A DNA stretch of 19,518 nt from Bordetella parapertussis. Lineage in GTDB: Bacteria > Pseudomonadota > Gammaproteobacteria > Burkholderiales > Burkholderiaceae_C. The notes beneath the pieces are model-generated. The model saw only the letters and a list, made by a program, of their open reading frames with translations. It was not told the origin of the DNA and did not search any database. Shown here piece after piece: positions 1 through 7,100 of this stretch (within the stretch, counting starts at the first letter, position 1; every line of letters begins with the position of its first letter). Position numbers and translations under genes: made by a program. Location of the stretch: positions 1 to 19,518 of the forward strand of contig CAMDAN010000040.1 in NCBI GenBank assembly GCA_945888535.1, written 5' to 3'.

Positions 1-2
1 TG

Positions 3-485
3 CAAGGCAACTTCGCAGCCGAGCGCTTGGCGAAGCTGTTGGATGCAGAAATTGCGCTCACGCAAGGGAATTCAACACGGGCCTTGGCGGTGTTGCAAAG
101 CGACTCGCCCTTAACAAGTCGCGCTGAGAAATTTCTACGCGCCCAAGCCCAAACCCTTCAGGCGCAACCTGCGGGTATTGAGCAAACGGCGCAAGCCTTA
201 CGCGCTTGGGTGATCGAGCGCCCGCGCGATGCCAAGGGTTGGAGCCTGCTTGCTGCGGCGTACACCGCGCAAGGGCGCAATGTGGCGGCCGTTCGCGCCC
301 AAGCGCAGGTCGATCTTTTGCAGCTCGATTACGCTTCCGCCTTAGCTCGGCTGCGGGCGGCGCAAGATTTGGTTCGAAGTGGAAATTGGGGCCCCATGGG
401 ACCTGACCACCTTGAGGCGGCTATTGTGGACACCCGCGCTCGCGAGGTCTTGCAGCTAACGCGCGAACAGGCGGTCGAGCGCTGA
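3..485 (+). CDS. M48-family metalloprotease, C-terminal TPR part (partial)
   Basis: The reading frame is open from the first complete codon of the window, so the gene starts upstream and only its last 160 or so codons are here. The visible part is alpha-helical and alanine/glutamine/leucine-rich, with TPR-like repeats such as 'GWSLLAAAYTAQGR' followed by 'ALARLRAAQDL'. It ends in a 'DHLEAAIVDTRAREV' segment like the tail of BepA/YfgC-type periplasmic M48 metalloproteases, which help assemble or degrade outer-membrane proteins. The HEXXH zinc motif would lie upstream, so the protease call rests on tail similarity remembered from the family. The stop codon lies inside the 3' end of the convergent membrane-protein gene (30-bp overlap). 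Another TPR protein cannot be excluded. Confidence 0.65.
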   Translation, partial: QGNFAAERLAKLLDAEIALTQGNSTRALAVLQSDSPLTSRAEKFLRAQAQTLQAQPAGIEQTAQALRAWVIERPRDAKGWSLLAAAYTAQGRNVAAVRAQAQVDLLQLDYASALARLRAAQDLVRSGNWGPMGPDHLEAAIVDTRAREVLQLTREQAVER

Positions 486-806
486 GTTGATGACGATACC
501 GAGCAGGGTGTAAATCAGGGAGCCGATCAGCGCGGCGCTAAATCCCAAGACCGTAAATCCGTCCAACACCCCAGCGGCGGACCAAAACATGAGCGCGTTG
601 ATAACAAACAAAAACAAGCCCAGCGACAAAACGGTTACAGGAAAGGTCAGAACCACCAACACGGGCCGCAGCAGCGTGTTGAACATTCCCAAAACGAAAG
701 CGGCTATGAGGGCGGAGCCGAAGTTGTTGACCTGCACCCCGCTGTAAAGGTGCGCCACCGCAAGAAGGGCGACCGCCGAAAGCAGCCATTTCATTAAAAG
801 CTTCAT
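456..806 (-). CDS. Phage-holin-4_2-type small membrane protein
   Basis: This 116-residue protein is almost entirely hydrophobic, with about four transmembrane helices (near residues 5-22, 30-52, 54-78 and 85-108). It matches the small 'phage holin family' (Phage_holin_4_2 type) widespread on bacterial chromosomes. The 'FNTLLRPVLVVLTFPVTVLSLGLFLFVINALMF' region (split here by its second and third helices) is the family's hallmark. Despite the name there is no phage context here, and the function of chromosomal members is unknown. I chose the ATG at 806, giving MKLLMKW, because GGGA lies just upstream. A longer reading from a TTG at 830 would begin inside the palindrome at 822-849. It lies downstream of the terC-like gene on the same strand and may be read through from it. 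Confidence 0.75.
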   Translation of the reverse strand: MKLLMKWLLSAVALLAVAHLYSGVQVNNFGSALIAAFVLGMFNTLLRPVLVVLTFPVTVLSLGLFLFVINALMFWSAAGVLDGFTVLGFSAALIGSLIYTLLGIVINSALDRLFAR

Positions 807-821
807 GCGTCCCAGCATAGC

Positions 822-849
822 AGCGTTCAAGGGTTAACCCTTGAACGCT
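822..849. repeat. Perfect 28-bp palindrome between terC-like and holin-like genes
   Basis: The left arm AGCGTTCAAGGGTT is followed directly by its exact reverse complement AACCCTTGAACGCT, giving a 14+14 palindrome with no spacer. It lies 10 bp past the terC-like stop codon and 15 bp before the holin-like start (minus strand). As RNA it could fold into a 12-bp stem with a UUAA loop. No T-tract follows on either strand, so it is not a textbook intrinsic terminator. It could be an mRNA-processing or stabilising hairpin, or an operator. Confidence 0.8.
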
Positions 850-859
850 CGGGCTTGGT

Positions 860-1567
860 CTACTCTTGGCTTGGACTTTGGCTTCGGCGTTGGCTCCACC
901 AACCAGCTGCCAACACGCCAGCAACCGTGACGGCGTAAACCCCCCAGCGAGCTGCTTGTTGCGCGGTATCTATAGGGCCCCTACTGCTACCAAAGTAATC
1001 GATGAGGAAGGGTTCGGAGACGATCATCTTGGCCGCAGTCAAGGCCAACACGGCAGCGCCGAGTTGAATGATGATCGGAAAACGCTCAACCAATTTAAGA
1101 ACGACCGAGCTGCCAAAAACAACAATGGGAATACTAATTAACAGGCCGATGATGACCAGATCAAAAGCGCCATGGGCTGCGCCTGCTACGCCAAGTACGT
1201 TGTCTACGCCCATCAAAGCGTCCGCCACCACAATCGTTTTCATGGCGCCCATAAACGTAGTGGCACCAGGTCCGTGGTCGGCCTCACCGCTTTGTTCGGC
1301 CAACAGTTGGTAGGCCACCCAAACCAAGCCCAGACCGCCAACGAGCATGAGTCCGGGGATTTGCAATAACCAAACCACGCCGACCGTCATTGCAGAGCGC
1401 ACGGCGATCGCGCCAACCGTTCCCCATAGGATGGCTTTTCTTTTTAGTTTGTCGGGTAGGTTGCGGGCCGCAAGGGCAATCACAATAGCGTTGTCGCCCG
1501 CGAGCACCAAGTCGATCATCACAATGGCCATCAGTGCGGACCACCAGTCGTTTGAAAACAGTTCCAT
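860..1567 (-). CDS. TerC-family integral membrane protein
   Basis: This 235-residue polytopic membrane protein has two pseudo-repeats carrying the TerC-family acidic signature within helices: 'IDLVLAGDNAIVIALAARNLP' with D25-N26, split here as D19...D25, and 'VADALMGVDNVLGVAG' with D122-N123. TerC/YjbE/Alx-type proteins are linked to metal homeostasis, notably manganese export, in other bacteria; the substrate here is not shown by the sequence. I chose the ATG at 1567 because family members typically begin 'MELF...W'. An upstream in-frame ATG at 1597 adds ten atypical residues and overlaps the hairpin at 1587-1605. The Shine-Dalgarno is weak (AAGA). The leader shows no recognisable yybP-ykoY riboswitch core. 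Confidence 0.85.
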   Translation of the reverse strand: MELFSNDWWSALMAIVMIDLVLAGDNAIVIALAARNLPDKLKRKAILWGTVGAIAVRSAMTVGVVWLLQIPGLMLVGGLGLVWVAYQLLAEQSGEADHGPGATTFMGAMKTIVVADALMGVDNVLGVAGAAHGAFDLVIIGLLISIPIVVFGSSVVLKLVERFPIIIQLGAAVLALTAAKMIVSEPFLIDYFGSSRGPIDTAQQAARWGVYAVTVAGVLAAGWWSQRRSQSPSQE

Positions 1568-1586
1568 ATGTCGAAATCTTATTAAG

Positions 1587-1605
1587 CAAGAGGCCATTCC
1601 TCTTG
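1587..1605 (-). repeat. Hairpin in the terC-like leader
   Basis: On the transcribed minus strand, CAAGAGG and CCTCTTG form a perfect 7-bp stem with a 5-nt loop, about 20 nt before the preferred terC-like ATG. The left arm contains a Shine-Dalgarno-like AGAGG directly before the alternative ATG at 1597, so folding would hide that site. The palindrome downstream of the same gene shares the octamer CTTGAACG. A regulatory role is inference only. Confidence 0.45.
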
Positions 1606-1751
1606 AACGGGCTTAAGTCTAAATAAAGCCACGATATCCTTGGGGTTTGTAGGGCGTTGCTAGGGAATGGGAATTCAAAATTTCAACAGCGGTCTGGAAG
1701 CAACAAAATAAGAAGACGTCACTGTATATCGACTAAGCTTTAAGATGGCTT

Positions 1752-3257
1752 ATGTCCCCTGCCGATCAAGAATTGATGAATGATTTGCCCAAAGACGCTC
1801 AGAGCATCTTGAAATTGGCTGCAAGTTCGCTGTTCGAAGTATTTGCTAATGCCAGTGAAGGCATGCTGTTGGTTGACCGTTCGGGGCGAGTGGTTTGGAT
1901 CAATGACCAATACCGGCGATATCTGCCGGCTTTAGGTTTCGCATGCGAGGAAGATTTTGTGGGCCTACCGGTTTCTTCGGTAATTCAAAACACACAAATG
2001 CACCAAGTATTGGAGTCGGGCAAACCAATTTTGATTGACTTGCTAACAAATAGGGCTGGCACATTTGTGGTCAGCCGCTATCCTTTGCGTGATGCGGCTG
2101 GTCAAGTTATTGGGGCCTTGGGCGTCGTCCTGTTTGATCAGCCACAGTCCAATCTCCAGCCACTAATAGGCAAGTTCGCATTGATGCAGCGAGAGTTGGA
2201 TGCCGCTCGCGATGCCCTCGCCGCTCAGCAACGAAAGGGCGCCGGTTTGCGCCATGCAAAACATAGTTTTGCTAGTTTTGTTGGGTCTAGCACCATCGTT
2301 GCTGACCTCAAGCGCCAGGCAAAACGAGCTGCGCAATCCAATAGCCCGGTTTTGTTGATGGGCGAAACTGGTACCGGGAAAGAATTATTGGCTCACGCGA
2401 TACATGCGGTATCACCTAGAACGCGCGGTCCTTTGGTGAGTGTGAATATCGCAGCAGTGCCCGAAACTTTGCTGGAAGCGGAGTTCTTTGGTGTGGCTCC
2501 TGGAGCCTATACCGGTGCAGATCGCAAAGGGCGAGACGGCAAATTCAAACTAGCAGACGGCGGCACACTTTTCCTTGATGAAATTGGAGATATGCCCATG
2601 GTGCTGCAAGCTAAGTTGCTAAGGGCACTGCAAGAAGGCGAGATTGAACCTTTGGGATCGAACCGGCTGGTCTCTTTCAATGTGCGTATTATTGCTGCCA
2701 CCTCGCGTGACATGGTGGCGTTAGTGCGAAGGGGTCTTTTCCGTGAAGATTTGTATTATCGATTGAATGTGTTGCCAATAAGAGTGCCCTCTTTGCGAGA
2801 ACGCGCCAGTGACATACCGGGCTTGGTGGAGGTGCTAAGTGAGGAACTCGCCATCAAAAACGGTATGCCGCCACCGGATCTGAATCCCCTGGCCTTGGAG
2901 GTCTTAGTGGCTCAGCTTTGGCGCGGAAATGTTCGAGAGTTGCGTAACGTTCTGGAGCAAATCATGTTGCGTAGCGATACTCCTCGCATCGGAGTTGAAT
3001 TAGTGGAGCAGGTTTTAATGGAGTCGGGTTCAATAGAAGTTTCGCAAGATGCCCCGCTTCAATTTTCGCTATCGCCCACCCACCCGAACAATGGTAAAAA
3101 GTTGGAACCCTTAGCTCAGCAAATTTCCAAACTGGAAAAAATGGCTATCACTCAAGCTTTGGAGGCTACACAGGGCAACAAATCTAATGCCGCCAAGTTG
3201 TTGGGGATTTCGCGTGCCAAGCTATATGAGCGCTTGGGCAGCTCGAACCCGTCTTGA
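1752..3257 (+). CDS. Sigma-54-dependent transcriptional activator (PAS, AAA+, Fis HTH)
   Basis: This 501-residue bacterial enhancer-binding protein has a PAS-like sensor at about residues 22-130 and a short helical linker at about 140-162. The AAA+ domain spans about 175-405, with Walker A GETGTGKE (204-211), the sigma-54 contact loop GAYTGA (251-256, Tyr for the usual Phe), Walker B GTLFLDE (271-277), an arginine-finger region REDLYYRLN (331-339) and a sensor-II-like WRGNVREL (390-397). A Fis-type helix-turn-helix lies at about 462-496. The absence of a receiver domain suggests direct sensing of a small molecule or redox state through the PAS domain. The promoter at 3384-3400 and the transporter operon directly downstream are its probable target. 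The start has no strong ribosome site, and M9 is an alternative. The coding region is near 47-50% GC, lower than the operon body. Confidence 0.93.
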   Translation: MSPADQELMNDLPKDAQSILKLAASSLFEVFANASEGMLLVDRSGRVVWINDQYRRYLPALGFACEEDFVGLPVSSVIQNTQMHQVLESGKPILIDLLTNRAGTFVVSRYPLRDAAGQVIGALGVVLFDQPQSNLQPLIGKFALMQRELDAARDALAAQQRKGAGLRHAKHSFASFVGSSTIVADLKRQAKRAAQSNSPVLLMGETGTGKELLAHAIHAVSPRTRGPLVSVNIAAVPETLLEAEFFGVAPGAYTGADRKGRDGKFKLADGGTLFLDEIGDMPMVLQAKLLRALQEGEIEPLGSNRLVSFNVRIIAATSRDMVALVRRGLFREDLYYRLNVLPIRVPSLRERASDIPGLVEVLSEELAIKNGMPPPDLNPLALEVLVAQLWRGNVRELRNVLEQIMLRSDTPRIGVELVEQVLMESGSIEVSQDAPLQFSLSPTHPNNGKKLEPLAQQISKLEKMAITQALEATQGNKSNAAKLLGISRAKLYERLGSSNPS

Positions 3258-3291
3258 CTGAAATAAATACAGATGTATTTATTTCAGTCAA
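3254..3291. promoter_or_regulatory. Perfect 17-bp inverted repeat: candidate enhancer site or 3' hairpin
   Basis: TTGACTGAAATAAATAC, a 4-nt loop (AGAT) and the exact reverse complement GTATTTATTTCAGTCAA. The left arm overlaps the activator's stop codon. Its centre lies about 137 bp upstream of the start predicted from the -24/-12 promoter, within the range usual for activator binding sites of sigma-54 promoters, and dyad symmetry fits a Fis-type dimer. It could instead be a transcript-end hairpin for the activator mRNA, but the stem is AT-rich and no T-run follows. Confidence 0.5.
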
Positions 3292-3383
3292 AGTTGTCGT
3301 ATTAATAGACATCGATAGTTGATGTCGGCGGCTTTTGAATAAGAGACTCAGTCGAATTGAATTCTGAGCATCCATTCAAAGGT

Positions 3384-3400
3384 TGGCATAACTCGTGCGT
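3384..3400 (+). promoter_or_regulatory. Sigma-54 (-24/-12) promoter of the transporter operon
   Basis: TTGGCATAACTCGTGCG carries the invariant GG (3385-3386) and GC (3397-3398) separated by exactly 10 bp. It matches TGGCAC-N5-TTGC at most positions (TGGCAT-N5-GTGC). The predicted start is near 3410, followed by the ribosome site AGGAG at 3426-3430 and the ATG at 3437. Its place between a sigma-54 activator gene and the operon supports the call. No convincing IHF site was seen between it and the inverted repeat. Confidence 0.75.
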
Positions 3401-3436
3401 GGAAATGGATGAATAAATCAACAAAAGGAGACTCTC

Positions 3437-4621
3437 ATGAAACCTCAAAACCGAAAACTACCACTTGCCTTCGCCACATTAGCACTGTGCTTCTCAGTTT
3501 ATTCGCATTCACAAGACATCAAAATTGCCCATATTTACAGTAAAACAGGTGCCCTGGAGGCCTATGGTAAACAAACGCAAACTGGATTGATGATGGGTTT
3601 GGATTACGCCACCGGTGGAACCATGATGGTCAACGGCCGAAAGATTGTGGTGATCGAAAAGGACGACCAAGGAAAACCTGATTTGGGTAAAAACCTTTTG
3701 GCAGCGGCATATGGTGACGACAAGGTCGACTTGGCAGTAGGCCCGACCGCCTCGCCCGTGGCACTGGCCATGTTGCCTGTAGCCGAAGAGTACAAAAAGA
3801 TTTTGCTGGTTGAGCCGGCCGTCGCAGACTCGATCACGGGTGACAAGTGGAATAAATACATTTTCCGCACCGGCCGCAACAGCAGTCAAGACGCGATTGC
3901 AAACGCGGTGGCAGTGGACAAAGACGGCGTGAGCATCGTCACCATGGCGCAAGACTCGGCTTTTGGGCGTGATGGCGTCAAGGCCTTTAAAGAGGCCTTG
4001 AAAAAATCCAAGCTGGTGCACGAAGAGTACCTGCCGCCTGCCACCACAGACTTCACGGCCGGTGCGCAGCGCATGATCGACAAGCTCAAAGCATTGCCTG
4101 GCCGCAAAATCATCTTCATCATCTGGGCCGGTGGCAACCCGTTCAAGATCGCCGACATGGACTTGAAGCGTTATGGCATTGAGATCGCCACAGGCGGTAA
4201 CATTCTGCCCGCCATGGTGTCTTACAAGCAGTTCCCCGGCATGGAGGGCGCGGCTTACTACTACTTCGGCATGCCGAAAAATCCGGTCAACGAAGCCATG
4301 GTGGCGCGCCACTACAGCCAGTTCAAGTCGCCGCCTGACTTCTTCACCGCCGGTGGATTCTCTTCGGCCATAGCTTTGGTCACTGCGTTGAAGAAAACCA
4401 ATGGCGACACCAACACCAACAAGCTCATCAGCACCATGGAAGGCATGAGCTTTGACACGCCCAAGGGCAAGATGACTTTCCGCAAGGAAGACCACCAAGC
4501 CATGCAGAGCATGTACCACTTCAAGATCAAGATCGATCCGGCTTTCGCTTGGGGCGTGCCCGAGCTGATTCGCGAGATCAAGCCTGAAGAAATGAACGTA
4601 CCGATCCGCAACAAACGCTGA
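3437..4621 (+). CDS. ABC transporter periplasmic substrate-binding protein (branched-chain amino acid/aromatic type)
   Basis: This 394-residue precursor has a basic N-terminus, a hydrophobic stretch at about residues 9-22 and a likely signal-peptidase site near residue 25 (...YSHS/QD). The mature part begins DIKIAHIYSKTGALEAYG, typical of the type I periplasmic binding fold of LivK-like proteins (Peripla_BP_6). The family binds branched-chain amino acids, amides, urea or aromatic acids; the ligand here cannot be read from the sequence. A strong ribosome site AGGAG lies 6 nt before the ATG. It is the first gene of the sigma-54 operon and its stop overlaps the next start (TGATG). The first third is AT-richer (about 38-50% GC per 60 bp) than the rest (about 60%), a composition break inside the gene. 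Confidence 0.9.
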   Translation: MKPQNRKLPLAFATLALCFSVYSHSQDIKIAHIYSKTGALEAYGKQTQTGLMMGLDYATGGTMMVNGRKIVVIEKDDQGKPDLGKNLLAAAYGDDKVDLAVGPTASPVALAMLPVAEEYKKILLVEPAVADSITGDKWNKYIFRTGRNSSQDAIANAVAVDKDGVSIVTMAQDSAFGRDGVKAFKEALKKSKLVHEEYLPPATTDFTAGAQRMIDKLKALPGRKIIFIIWAGGNPFKIADMDLKRYGIEIATGGNILPAMVSYKQFPGMEGAAYYYFGMPKNPVNEAMVARHYSQFKSPPDFFTAGGFSSAIALVTALKKTNGDTNTNKLISTMEGMSFDTPKGKMTFRKEDHQAMQSMYHFKIKIDPAFAWGVPELIREIKPEEMNVPIRNKR

Positions 4622-5385
4622 TGCTGGAGACCCAAAACCTGACCGTTCGGTTTGGCGGTCATGTGGCGGTGAACGCGGTCTCGTGCCGCTTTGAACCCGG
4701 CACGCTGACAGCCATCGTCGGCCCCAACGGCGCTGGCAAAACGACCTACTTCAACCTGATCTCGGGGCAGTTGCATGCCACCACGGGCTCGGTGCATCTG
4801 AACGGCCGTGAGCTCACGGGCCTCAGCGCTTCGGCGCGCACCCGCGCTGGTCTGGGCAGGGCGTTCCAGCTCACCAATTTGTTCCCGAACCTGTCGGTGC
4901 TGGAGAACGTGCGTTTGGCTGTTCAGGCCACGAAAGAGGGTGCACACCGCCGAGGCCTGAACCTGTGGAGCATTTGGAGCGACCATGCGCAGCTCACGAA
5001 CCGGGCGCTGGAGATTTTGCAATCCGTGTCGATGAGCGCGCAGCGAGACGCCCCGGTGGCCAGCTTGCCGCATGGCGACCAGCGCAAGCTCGAAGTGGCG
5101 CTGCTCATGGCGCTTGAACCGGCGGTCTACATGTTCGACGAGCCCACTGCAGGCATGAGCCACGACGAAGCACCGGTGATCCTCGATTTGATTCGCCAAC
5201 TGAAAAAAGACAAAACCAAAACCATCTTGCTGGTGGAACACAAGATGGACGTGGTGCGCGAGTTGGCTGACCGCATCATCGTGCTGCACAACGGCGCGCT
5301 GGTGGCCGATGGCGATCCCAATGAGGTGATTGCATCGCCCATCGTGCAAGAGGTTTACCTGGGCAAAGCCAAGGAGCTCGCATGA
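4621..5385 (+). CDS. ABC transporter ATP-binding protein, LivG type
   Basis: This 254-residue ATPase has Walker A GPNGAGKTT (34-42), a Q-loop around Q83 (AFQLTNLF), an unusual signature segment LPHGDQRK (149-156) in place of the LivG-typical LSYGDQR, Walker B MFDEP with D173-E174, and the switch histidine in LVEHKMD (H207). With the LivF-type subunit it would power the two permeases at the inner membrane. The start overlaps the preceding stop by one base and its own stop overlaps the next ATG by four bases, which points to translational coupling. Confidence 0.92.
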   Translation: MLETQNLTVRFGGHVAVNAVSCRFEPGTLTAIVGPNGAGKTTYFNLISGQLHATTGSVHLNGRELTGLSASARTRAGLGRAFQLTNLFPNLSVLENVRLAVQATKEGAHRRGLNLWSIWSDHAQLTNRALEILQSVSMSAQRDAPVASLPHGDQRKLEVALLMALEPAVYMFDEPTAGMSHDEAPVILDLIRQLKKDKTKTILLVEHKMDVVRELADRIIVLHNGALVADGDPNEVIASPIVQEVYLGKAKELA

Positions 5386-6107
5386 GCACAAACTTGTTGA
5401 CCCTCGAAGGCGTACACACGCACATCGGGGCGTATCACATACTGCATGGGGTGGACTTGGTCGTGCCGCGTGGTGAGCTGACTTTGCTTTTGGGCCGCAA
5501 CGGCGCGGGCAAGACCACCACGCTGCGCACCATCATGGGCTTGTGGCAAGCCTCTCAAGGGCGCATCACCTTTGGCGGTGAAGACATCACCCAGCTCAAT
5601 ACGCCCGCCATTGCGCAAAAAAACATCGCCTATGTGCCCGAAAACATGGGCATCTTCTCGGACTTGACCGTGAAGGAAAACATGCTTTTGGCCGCCCGCA
5701 GTGCCCAGCACGCGGTGCAGATGGACGAAGCGCGGCTTCAATGGATTTTCAAACTTTTTCCACCCGTGGAGAAGTTCTGGAAGCACCCGGCGGGCAAACT
5801 GTCGGGTGGACAAAAACAGATGTTGGCCGTGGCGCGGGCGATTGTGGAGCCGCGTGATTTGCTGATCATCGACGAGCCGAGCAAGGGCCTGGCTCCGGCC
5901 ATCATTCAGAACATGATCGAAGCCTTCCAACAACTTAAGGCCAGCGGTGTGACGATTTTGCTGGTGGAGCAAAACATCCACTTTGCCCAGCAGTTGGGCG
6001 ATACCGTGGCGGTGATGGACAACGGCCGTGTGGTGCATGCGGGTCGCATGCAAGCGCTGGCCGAGGACACGGCCTTGCAGCAATCCTTGTTGGGGCTGGC
6101 TTTATGA
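5382..6107 (+). CDS. ABC transporter ATP-binding protein, LivF type
   Basis: This 241-residue ATPase has Walker A GRNGAGKTT (38-46), a canonical LSGGQKQM signature (140-147) and Walker B LLIIDEP with D164-E165. The LLVEQNIHF segment, with Gln at the usual switch-histidine position, is normal for LivF-like subunits. It is the second nucleotide-binding subunit of the heterodimeric ATPase in this operon. ATGA overlaps join it to both neighbouring genes. Confidence 0.92.
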   Translation: MSTNLLTLEGVHTHIGAYHILHGVDLVVPRGELTLLLGRNGAGKTTTLRTIMGLWQASQGRITFGGEDITQLNTPAIAQKNIAYVPENMGIFSDLTVKENMLLAARSAQHAVQMDEARLQWIFKLFPPVEKFWKHPAGKLSGGQKQMLAVARAIVEPRDLLIIDEPSKGLAPAIIQNMIEAFQQLKASGVTILLVEQNIHFAQQLGDTVAVMDNGRVVHAGRMQALAEDTALQQSLLGLAL

Positions 6108-7090
6108 AACTATTCCAAGACGTGGACATCCGTCCTTTGCTGCTGGTGCCGGTGCTGGCCTTGCTGGCGTTTCCTCTCATTGGCTCGGGCTCAACCTGGC
6201 TCACGCTCACGGTGGCGGGTCTGGCCATGGGCATGATCATTTTCATCATGGCTTCGGGCCTGACGCTGGTGTTTGGCCTGATGGATGTGCTGAACTTTGG
6301 CCATGGTCTCTTCATTGCCCTGGGCGCTTTTGTGGCCACCAGTGTGCTGGGCGCCATGGGCGACTGGACCGGCTCGGGCGAGTGGTGGCGCAACATGGTG
6401 GCGGTGCTGCCCGCCATGCTGATTGCCATGGCCGTGGCAGCCGCCGTGGGGCTGGCATTTGAACGCTATATCGTGCGGCCCGTTTACGGTCAGCACCTCA
6501 AGCAAATCCTCATCACCATGGGCGGCATGATCATTGGCGAGGAACTCATCAAGGTCATCTGGGGGCCGCTGCAGATTGCTTTACCTTTGCCTGAGGCCAT
6601 GCGTGGCTCTGTGCTGTGGGGCGATGCAGCGATTGAAAAATACCGATTGCTGGCGGTGGTGGTGGGTTTGGCGGTGTTGGCGCTGCAGATGTGGGTGCTC
6701 GGGCGCACCAAGATCGGCCTGTTGATCCGTGCAGGCGTTCAGGACCGCGAGATGGTCGAGTCGCTGGGCTACCGCATTCAACGCCTGTTTGTGGGCGTGT
6801 TCGTGGTGGGCAGTGCGCTGGCCGGCCTAGGCGGCGTGATGTGGGGCCTGTACCAGCAGAACGTGGTGCCGCAAATGGGCGCGCAGGTCAACGTGTTGAT
6901 CTTCATTGTCATCATCATCGGTGGTCTAGGCTCGACCGGCGGGGCGCTGATCGGGGCTTTGCTGGTGGGCCTGATGGCCAACTACACCGGTTTTTTGGCA
7001 CCCAAGGTCGCGCTGTTTTCCAACATTGCGCTGATGGCGGCGATTTTGTTGTGGCGGCCGCAGGGGGTCTACCCCGTGGCCAACCGTTGA
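6104..7090 (+). CDS. ABC transporter permease, LivH type
   Basis: This 328-residue inner-membrane permease has about eight to nine hydrophobic helices. Family hallmarks are GLTLVFGLMDVLNFGHG near residues 52-68 and the cytoplasmic coupling-loop region RAGVQDREMVESLGY. A glycine-rich IIGGLGSTGGALIGALLVG lies near the C-terminus. It pairs with the LivM-type permease to form the translocation pore. Its ATG overlaps the LivF-type stop (ATGA). The coding sequence is strongly GC-rich, up to about 70% in places. Confidence 0.9.
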   Translation: MKLFQDVDIRPLLLVPVLALLAFPLIGSGSTWLTLTVAGLAMGMIIFIMASGLTLVFGLMDVLNFGHGLFIALGAFVATSVLGAMGDWTGSGEWWRNMVAVLPAMLIAMAVAAAVGLAFERYIVRPVYGQHLKQILITMGGMIIGEELIKVIWGPLQIALPLPEAMRGSVLWGDAAIEKYRLLAVVVGLAVLALQMWVLGRTKIGLLIRAGVQDREMVESLGYRIQRLFVGVFVVGSALAGLGGVMWGLYQQNVVPQMGAQVNVLIFIVIIIGGLGSTGGALIGALLVGLMANYTGFLAPKVALFSNIALMAAILLWRPQGVYPVANR

Positions 7091-7100
7091 AGGGCAGGGC

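Noticed and set aside
456..806. A true phage holin or prophage remnant
   Set aside because: No lysin, structural, integrase or attachment sequence is nearby; this protein type is common on bacterial chromosomes.
1568..1751. Possible yybP-ykoY manganese riboswitch in the terC-like leader
   Set aside because: The conserved GGGGAGUAG-type core and the matching 3' element are not present on the minus strand; only a simple 7-bp hairpin is visible.
3292..3384. IHF binding site between the dyad and the sigma-54 promoter
   Set aside because: The best match (around ATCGATAGTTG) departs from the consensus at several key positions on both strands.
3509..4519. Long 336-codon minus-strand open frame
   Set aside because: It lies wholly inside the binding-protein gene on the other strand, has histidine/valine-rich shadow composition and no ribosome site; the plus-strand gene has a signal peptide and family motifs.
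4312..5391. Long 359-codon minus-strand open frame
   Set aside because: It is the antisense shadow of the end of the binding-protein gene and the LivG-type gene, which has all the ABC ATPase motifs.
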